A program made the position numbers and the translations under genes. A stretch of 11,293 nucleotides of DNA, from positions 1 through 11,293 of the forward strand of contig JAUVVP010000020.1 of assembly GCA_030604585.1 (NCBI GenBank), given 5' to 3'. Below, in pieces: positions 6,943 to 11,293 of this stretch (within the stretch, counting starts at the first letter, position 1; each line of letters begins with the position of its first letter). The notes below the pieces were generated by a model. That model searched no databases, was not told the DNA's origin, and saw nothing but the letters and a program-made list of their open reading frames with translations. This DNA comes from Planctomycetota bacterium (GTDB lineage Bacteria > Planctomycetota > Brocadiia > SM23-32).

Positions 6943-6973
6943 CTCACGCGATATCTGCCTCGATGTCCGGTCC

Positions 6974-7001
6974 ATTCTACAGGGGATCGCAGACCTGTCA
7001 A
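6974..7001 (-). promoter_or_regulatory. Sigma70-type promoter for tsaD-larB-nnrD
   Basis: On the minus strand a perfect -35 box TTGACA (6996-7001) is followed by a 16-base spacer and a -10 box TAGAAT (6974-6979), five of six to consensus. Transcription would begin near 6967 and leave a leader of about 35 bases carrying the AGGAG site. This is the best promoter match in the window and fits the first gene of the minus-strand row. Confidence 0.7.
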
Positions 7002-7056
7002 AAGCAGAGCAACCCGGTGCCCGCAGGGCTCGTCGGGGCCTTTCAGTGCGCTTCAT

Positions 7057-7085
7057 TTGCCGGCTTCGCGTCCGTGTGCTACTCT
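7057..7085 (+). promoter_or_regulatory. Possible promoter for hisH-hisF
   Basis: TTGCCG (7057-7062), a 17-base spacer and TACTCT (7080-7085) lie about 45 bases before the hisH ATG. The -35 matches consensus at four of six bases and the -10 at three, so this is a modest candidate. Together with the opposite-facing tsaD promoter it would make 6932-7130 a divergent promoter region. Confidence 0.35.
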
Positions 7086-7130
7086 GATGGAGCACGCCCG
7101 TAATCCGGCCCCCAGCAACGCAGGCAGGCG

Positions 7131-7748
7131 ATGAGCGACCAGGTGACGATAGTAGATTACCACGCCGGGAACCTGACCAGCGTGCGCCTGGCCGTCGAGA
7201 AGCTGGGCCGCACGGCCAACATCACGAGTGATGCCGACGAGGTCCGCTCGGCCTCGCGGCTCATATTCCCGGGGGTGGGCGCTGCCGGGGCGGCGATGAG
7301 CACCCTCGAAGCCCTGGACCTCCACGCCGCCATCAGCGACTACGCCGCCACGGGCCGCCCGCTGCTGGGCATCTGCCTCGGCGCCCAGGTCATCCTCGAA
7401 CATAGCGATGAGGGCGACACGCCGTGCCTGGCGCTGATTGAGGGCCGCGTCGTACGCCTCCAGGTGCCCGAGGCCGCCAAGGTCCCGCACATGGGCTGGA
7501 ACGGGGTGGAGCAGGTCCGCGACCACCCCATCTGGGCCGGCGTGGAGGACGGCTCGCCCTTCTACTTCGTCCACAGCTACGCGCCGGCGCCAGGCGAGGA
7601 GTCGGTCGCCATCGGCCTGACGGACTATTACGGCCGCTTCGTCAGTGCCCTGGCCCGCGACAACGTCGTCGCCTGCCAGTTCCACCCCGAGCGCAGCGGC
7701 CGTATCGGCCTGAAGGTGCTGGACAACTTCCTCCGTTGGAATCCCTGA
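7131..7748 (+). CDS. hisH: Imidazole glycerol phosphate synthase, glutaminase subunit HisH
   Basis: HisH is a class I glutamine amidotransferase. It releases ammonia from glutamine and passes it to HisF in step five of histidine synthesis (PRFAR to imidazole glycerol phosphate and AICAR). The 205-residue protein has [11 protein letters not shown] at 8-18, [10 protein letters not shown] at 46-55, the nucleophile elbow GICLGAQ with Cys82, VPHMGWN at 118-124, and FHPERSG with His185 and Glu187, so the catalytic triad is complete. Length is normal. ATG at 7131 is preceded by only weak AGG repeats. The stop lies one base before the hisF ATG, so the two subunits are surely made together. Other histidine genes are absent from the window. 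Confidence 0.94.
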   Translation: MSDQVTIVDYHAGNLTSVRLAVEKLGRTANITSDADEVRSASRLIFPGVGAAGAAMSTLEALDLHAAISDYAATGRPLLGICLGAQVILEHSDEGDTPCLALIEGRVVRLQVPEAAKVPHMGWNGVEQVRDHPIWAGVEDGSPFYFVHSYAPAPGEESVAIGLTDYYGRFVSALARDNVVACQFHPERSGRIGLKVLDNFLRWNP

Positions 7749-7749
7749 G

Positions 7750-8529
7750 ATGCTGACGAAGAGGCTCATAGTCTGCCTTGACGTGCGCGAGGGCAAGACC
7801 ACAAAGGGCGTCAAGTTCCAGGATAACATAGACGTCGGCGACCCCGTCGAGATGGCCCAACGCTACTACGAGGAAGGCGTGGACGAGCTGGTCTTCTACG
7901 ACATCGGCGCCTCGCCGGCCAAGAAGGACATCCTCATGGACGTGGTCCGCCGCGTTGCCGCGCGGATATTCATACCCTTCGCCGTCGGCGGGGGCCTGCG
8001 CACAACGACCGACATGCGCCGCGTCCTGCTGGCAGGCGCCGACAAGGTCAGCATAGACACCGCAGCCGTGCGCAACCCCAACCTGATCGTTGACGGGGCC
8101 GCCCAGTTCGGCAGCCAGTGCATCGTCCTCGGCATGCAGGCCAAGCGCGTCGGCAGAAGCGAAGCGGTCCCCAGCGGCTACGAGGTCTACGTCGAGGGGG
8201 CCCGCGTAGCCGCCGGCCTGGACGTCCTGCGATGGGCCCGGCAGGCCGAGGCACTCGGGGCCGGCGAGATATGCCTCAACTCCATTGATGCCGACGGCAC
8301 GGAGGGCGGCTATGAACTCGAAGTAACCCGCATGATCGGCGAGGCCGTCCGGATACCCGTCATTGCCAGCGGCGGCGCAGGCGAGCCCGAACACCTGCGC
8401 CAGGTGCTCACCGAAGGCAAGGCGGACGCCGCGCTCATAGCCTCGATGGTGCACTTCGGGAAGTACAGTATCCCCGAGATCAAGCGCAGCCTGGCCCGGA
8501 GCGGCGTCCCGGTGCGGCTCACGTGGTAG
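7750..8529 (+). CDS. hisF: Imidazole glycerol phosphate synthase cyclase subunit HisF, with atypical active site
   Basis: HisF is the (beta/alpha)8 barrel that joins HisH-derived ammonia with PRFAR. The 259-residue sequence has [15 protein letters not shown] with catalytic Asp11, [11 protein letters not shown] from 45, FAVGGGLRT from 77, [15 protein letters not shown] from 96, SIDADGT around 178-184 and VIASGGAG around 204. Where HisF normally reads AIDAKR, with catalytic Asp130, this protein reads LGMQAKRV, placing Gln130 there. The loop after it is about six residues longer than in the Thermotoga enzyme. Because Asp11 and the phosphate-binding glycines remain, it is closer to true HisF than to HisF2/WbuZ acetamidino-modification relatives, which I recall as having lost Asp11. 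It follows hisH by one base. The family call is firm; full cyclase activity is uncertain. Confidence 0.9.
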   Translation: MLTKRLIVCLDVREGKTTKGVKFQDNIDVGDPVEMAQRYYEEGVDELVFYDIGASPAKKDILMDVVRRVAARIFIPFAVGGGLRTTTDMRRVLLAGADKVSIDTAAVRNPNLIVDGAAQFGSQCIVLGMQAKRVGRSEAVPSGYEVYVEGARVAAGLDVLRWARQAEALGAGEICLNSIDADGTEGGYELEVTRMIGEAVRIPVIASGGAGEPEHLRQVLTEGKADAALIASMVHFGKYSIPEIKRSLARSGVPVRLTW

Positions 8530-8549
8530 CCGCGCACTCGGTCGTCTGT

Positions 8550-8578
8550 TTGCGCCGGACCGCGCCTTCGCATAGAAT
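8550..8578 (+). promoter_or_regulatory. Sigma70-type promoter for pyrG
   Basis: TTGCGC (8550-8555), a 17-base spacer and TAGAAT (8573-8578) lie in the 94-base gap between hisF and pyrG. The -10 hexamer is identical to that of the tsaD promoter. Transcription would start near 8585, leaving a leader of about 39 bases. That leader has no clear purine-rich ribosome site before the ATG at 8624. Confidence 0.55.
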
Positions 8579-8623
8579 CCCGGCGTAGCGTTTTCCGTTG
8601 CTTCCATCGGTTCCGACCCAGCC

Positions 8624-10243
8624 ATGACCAAGCACATATTCGTGACCGGCGGCGTTTGTTCTTCTCTCGGAAAAGGCCTGAACTCGGCCAGCATAGGCCT
8701 GCTACTGGAGAGCCGGGGCCTGAAGATCAGGCTCCAGAAGATCGACCCTTACGTGAACGTGGACCCAGGGACCATAAATCCCTACGAGCACGGCGAGGTC
8801 TACGTCACCGACGACGGCGCCGAGACCGACCTCGACCTGGGCCACTACACCCGGTTCACGAACGCCATGGTGGATAAGGACTGCAACGTCACCACCGGCA
8901 GCGTCTACCAGACTGTCCTTCAGAGGGAGCGCCGAGGGGAGTTCCTCGGCAAGACGGTCCAGATGATCCCCCACGTGACCGACGAGATAAAGGCCCGCAT
9001 ACGCAAGCTCGACGCGCCGGACGTGGACGTGGCGATCACCGAGATCGGGGGCACCGTCGGCGACATCGAGGGGTTGCCGTTCATGGAGGCCATCCGCCAG
9101 TTCGGCCAGGAATGCGGCCCCGGCAACGTGCTCTACGTGCACCTGACCCTGCTGGTCTACCTGCGGGCCGCCCAGGAGCTGAAGACCAAGCCCACGCAGC
9201 ACAGCGTGGGCACGCTGCGCCAGATCGGCATCATCCCGGACATCCTCATCTGCCGCACCGAGAAGCCGATGGCCCGGGAGCATGTCGAGAAGGTCGCCCT
9301 GTTCTGCAACGTCCCCGAGGAGTGCGTCCTCGAGGAACTCGACGCCAAGCCCAACATCTACCAGATTCCGGTGATGCTGCGCGAGCAGAAACTCGACGAA
9401 CTCATCTGCCGCCGACTCGGGTTGGAGACTCGGCAGACCGACCTGAAGCACTGGCGCGAGATGCTCGATGTGCTCGACAACCCCGACCACGCCGTCGAGG
9501 TCGCCGTCGTCGGCAAGTACATCAGCCGCCAGTCGGCCTACGAGTCCGTCTACGCCGCCCTTGAGCACGGCGGCATCGCCAACCGCAGCCACGTGCGCGT
9601 AAGGCGCGTCGAGTCAGAAGAGATCGAAGCCAAGGGCGCCGCCGAGTGCCTGGACGGCGTGCACGGCGTGCTGGTGCCGGGCGGCTTCGGCGGGCGCGGC
9701 ATCGAGGGCAAGATCGCGGCCGCCCGCTACGCCCGCGAGCGCGCCCTCCCCTACTTCGGCATCTGCCTCGGCATGCACTGCGGCGTCATCGAGTTCAGCC
9801 GCCACACCTGCGGCCTGGAGGGCGCCAACAGCACCGAGGCGAACAGGGACACGCCCCATCCGGTCATCAGCCTGCTGGAGGAACAGAGGCAGGTTGAGGA
9901 CCTCGGCGGCACGATGCGGCTCGGCGCGCAGCCGTGCGCGTTGGAGGACGGCTCGCTGGCGCGCCGGCACTACGGGCAGGACGTCATCTCCGAACGCCAC
10001 CGCCACCGCTACGAATTCAACAATGCCTACCGCGACCGGCTCGCCGCGCGCGGCATGCGCAGCACGGGCATCTACAGGGAGCAGGACCTGGTGGAGATCG
10101 TCGAGATCGAGGACCATCCCTGGTTCGTGGGCGTGCAGTTCCATCCCGAGTTCAAGAGCAAGCCCACGGCCCCCCACCCCCTGTTCGCCGGCTTCATCGA
10201 GGCCGCCCTCAAACACCAGCACGGCGGGTCAGAAGCGCGCTGA
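8624..10243 (+). CDS. pyrG: CTP synthase
   Basis: PyrG makes CTP from UTP, ATP and glutamine, the last step of pyrimidine nucleotide synthesis. The 539-residue length is normal. The N-terminal amidoligase domain shows [12 protein letters not shown] at 7-18 with Lys17 of the ATP loop, [12 protein letters not shown] at 39-50, [13 protein letters not shown] at 63-75, [14 protein letters not shown] and [10 protein letters not shown]. The C-terminal glutaminase domain (from about 290) shows [23 protein letters not shown] with nucleophile Cys381, [10 protein letters not shown], and VQFHPEF with His507 and Glu509. One oddity is His385 where the family almost always has Gln (CLGMQ). It has its own promoter-like boxes and no obvious ribosome site. 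The next gene follows after 69 bases on the same strand. Confidence 0.97.
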   Translation: MTKHIFVTGGVCSSLGKGLNSASIGLLLESRGLKIRLQKIDPYVNVDPGTINPYEHGEVYVTDDGAETDLDLGHYTRFTNAMVDKDCNVTTGSVYQTVLQRERRGEFLGKTVQMIPHVTDEIKARIRKLDAPDVDVAITEIGGTVGDIEGLPFMEAIRQFGQECGPGNVLYVHLTLLVYLRAAQELKTKPTQHSVGTLRQIGIIPDILICRTEKPMAREHVEKVALFCNVPEECVLEELDAKPNIYQIPVMLREQKLDELICRRLGLETRQTDLKHWREMLDVLDNPDHAVEVAVVGKYISRQSAYESVYAALEHGGIANRSHVRVRRVESEEIEAKGAAECLDGVHGVLVPGGFGGRGIEGKIAAARYARERALPYFGICLGMHCGVIEFSRHTCGLEGANSTEANRDTPHPVISLLEEQRQVEDLGGTMRLGAQPCALEDGSLARRHYGQDVISERHRHRYEFNNAYRDRLAARGMRSTGIYREQDLVEIVEIEDHPWFVGVQFHPEFKSKPTAPHPLFAGFIEAALKHQHGGSEAR

Positions 10244-10312
10244 GGTGCTCCTCCTGCGGAAGGGCACGCCGCGTTATGACGGCAGACCGACATCCACTGA
10301 GGGAGGCTCGAG

Positions 10313-11209
10313 ATGAGGCTTGACTCCCACGTGCACGTATGCGGCGCTTCAACCATCGAACAGCTTGCCCGCGTGGTCAAGCCGCGGGGCATGACGCACT
10401 ACGTGGGCATCGTCAGCACGGGATTGCTCCATCTGGCCGAGCACCTCGATGACGCCGGCGCCGTCGGGATTCCCTTCCATGGGCTCAACGTCTCGGAGGG
10501 TGACATCTCCAGCGACGTGCCCGTCGCCGGCTACAAGATCCATCCCCGCCATGAGAAGACGCCGGACGGCTCCCTGTTCCTCGCAACCGCCGAGAACCTC
10601 GGCCCCATCTGCGAGCGCGCGGGACGCCAGAAGCGTCCCATCCTGTTCCACACCGACGGCGACGACCCGAATCCGGCTTCCGTCCCCATGCTGGCCGAAC
10701 TGGCCCTGGCCTACCCCGACGCAACCATCATCGCCGGGCACTCGGGAGTTTACACGCAGGAGTGCTTCATCGTTCAGTACAGCGCCCGGACGTTCGAGCC
10801 GATGATGGAACCGCTCTGGCGCCAGAACCTGCGCCTGTTCATCGAGGTCCCGAACCTATACGGCGACACCACAAAGTTCGGCATGGACTTCACCTGGCGC
10901 AGCAGCGATCCCATGTATCGACTGAAGGCGTTCGGGAGGGCCGTTGACTCCTTCAGCCGGGCGGAACGGAAGGCGCTGATCGACAAGCTGTTCATCGGCA
11001 CCGACTTCCCGAACTTCAACGACCACGTGTTCGACCCCCAGCAGAGCGCGTGCCTGCGCGGGACCGATTACGTCGAGAAGAGCCACCTGGGCTTCCAGTA
11101 CGAGTGCATGCACGAGGTGTTCGGGGACTTGCTCGACGAGGACAGGATGGTCGGGAACTTCTACTCGCTGCTGCCGGACGCCTTCGCCCGCACGTTCCGC
11201 AGCGCGTGA
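10313..11209 (+). CDS. Amidohydrolase-2-type metal-dependent hydrolase (TIM barrel), substrate unknown
   Basis: The 298-residue protein looks cytoplasmic, with no signal peptide or membrane span. It carries the metal-site signature of the amidohydrolase superfamily in order: DSHVHV with His6 and His8 on strand 1, GYKIHPRHEK at 73-82 as a possible strand-3 lysine/histidine region, LFHTDGDD with His113, AGHSGV with His143, and IGTDFPNF with Asp231 on the last catalytic strand. The set is complete, so the enzyme is probably active. Relatives include decarboxylases and C-C or C-N hydrolases (COG2159-like), and the sequence does not tell which. The start is well supported by GGAGG six bases before ATG. 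It lies 69 bases after pyrG and may be read from the pyrG promoter; a pyrimidine-related role cannot be inferred from this alone. Confidence 0.82.
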   Translation: MRLDSHVHVCGASTIEQLARVVKPRGMTHYVGIVSTGLLHLAEHLDDAGAVGIPFHGLNVSEGDISSDVPVAGYKIHPRHEKTPDGSLFLATAENLGPICERAGRQKRPILFHTDGDDPNPASVPMLAELALAYPDATIIAGHSGVYTQECFIVQYSARTFEPMMEPLWRQNLRLFIEVPNLYGDTTKFGMDFTWRSSDPMYRLKAFGRAVDSFSRAERKALIDKLFIGTDFPNFNDHVFDPQQSACLRGTDYVEKSHLGFQYECMHEVFGDLLDEDRMVGNFYSLLPDAFARTFRSA

Positions 11210-11261
11210 GCCGCAGGTCGGGGCTAATGGCCCGTTAAGCAGCGGACCTTGTGTTCCGGCA

Positions 11262-11282
11262 CCCCCGGCGAGACGCCGGGGG
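11262..11282. repeat. Perfect GC-rich hairpin (9-bp stem, AGA loop) downstream of the amidohydrolase gene
   Basis: CCCCCGGCG, AGA, CGCCGGGGG form a perfect 9-base-pair stem with a 3-base loop, 52 bases after the stop at 11209. No T-run follows, so it is not a classic intrinsic terminator. It may stabilise the mRNA end or be one copy of a REP-like palindrome. The window ends 11 bases later, so its full extent cannot be seen. Confidence 0.5.
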
Positions 11283-11293
11283 CTACCCGGTAC

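Noticed and set aside
4142..7087. Open frame of 981 codons on the plus strand
   Set aside because: It runs antisense to nnrD, larB and tsaD, which share one frame register and carry clear family motifs. High GC keeps the opposite frame open, and the translation shows no domain.
7087..7134. Fifteen-codon ORF overlapping the hisH start by ATGA, possible histidine leader peptide
   Set aside because: It has one His codon only, no ribosome site, and begins at or before the likely transcription start.
624..8529. Genome-wide amber recoding (for example pyrrolysine) to explain the TAG in the transglutaminase gene
   Set aside because: TAG is the evident true stop of the PilO-like gene (3711), the small membrane gene (4037), nnrD (4043) and hisF (8529).
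7750..8529. HisF2/WbuZ-type acetamidino sugar modification protein
   Set aside because: As I recall them, those relatives have lost Asp11, but this protein keeps CLDVREG with Asp11, and no sugar or polysaccharide genes are nearby.

Overview
The window is about 11.3 kb of GC-rich bacterial DNA with compact gene spacing. It holds ten protein-coding genes, one of them cut by the left edge. I see no tRNA, rRNA, CRISPR array or insertion sequence. Several protein sequences (CTP synthase, the PilM-type protein, a TgpA-like transglutaminase) suggest an uncultured lineage of, or near, the Planctomycetes/PVC bacteria. That placement is an impression from remembered family sequences and is not proven.

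Layout on the plus strand, left part: the C-terminal end of a TgpA-like membrane transglutaminase (3-626) stops at an in-frame TAG, although recognisable coding sequence continues to 743. After a short gap with a perfect palindrome (868-882) comes a tight three-gene cluster (941-4037). It encodes a natural PilM-PilN fusion resembling GspL, a PilO/GspM-like protein and a 103-residue single-pass membrane protein. Together they look like the inner-membrane alignment/assembly platform of a type IV pilus or type II secretion-like machine.

Minus strand, middle: tsaD, larB and nnrD (6931 down to 4043) read from a good sigma70-type promoter at 6974-7001. TsaD makes the t6A tRNA modification, LarB starts nickel-pincer cofactor synthesis from NaAD, and NnrD repairs hydrated NAD(P)H. 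LarB and NnrD both act on nicotinamide-type nucleotides. tsaD seems to start with ACG. A GC-rich inverted repeat lies between larB and nnrD.

Plus strand, right part: hisH-hisF (7131-8529) are separated by one base and encode the two subunits of imidazole glycerol phosphate synthase, but HisF has Gln where the catalytic Asp130 is expected. pyrG (8624-10243) has its own promoter-like sequence. It is followed by a metal-dependent amidohydrolase of unknown substrate (10313-11209) and a perfect GC-rich hairpin near the right edge.

Most genes are housekeeping or cofactor genes. The least ordinary features are the PilM-PilN fusion with a small beta-rich insertion, the tsaD ACG start, the HisF active-site change and the amber codon in the transglutaminase gene. 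The ACG start and the amber codon could each be one-base sequencing errors, so they should be checked against reads first.
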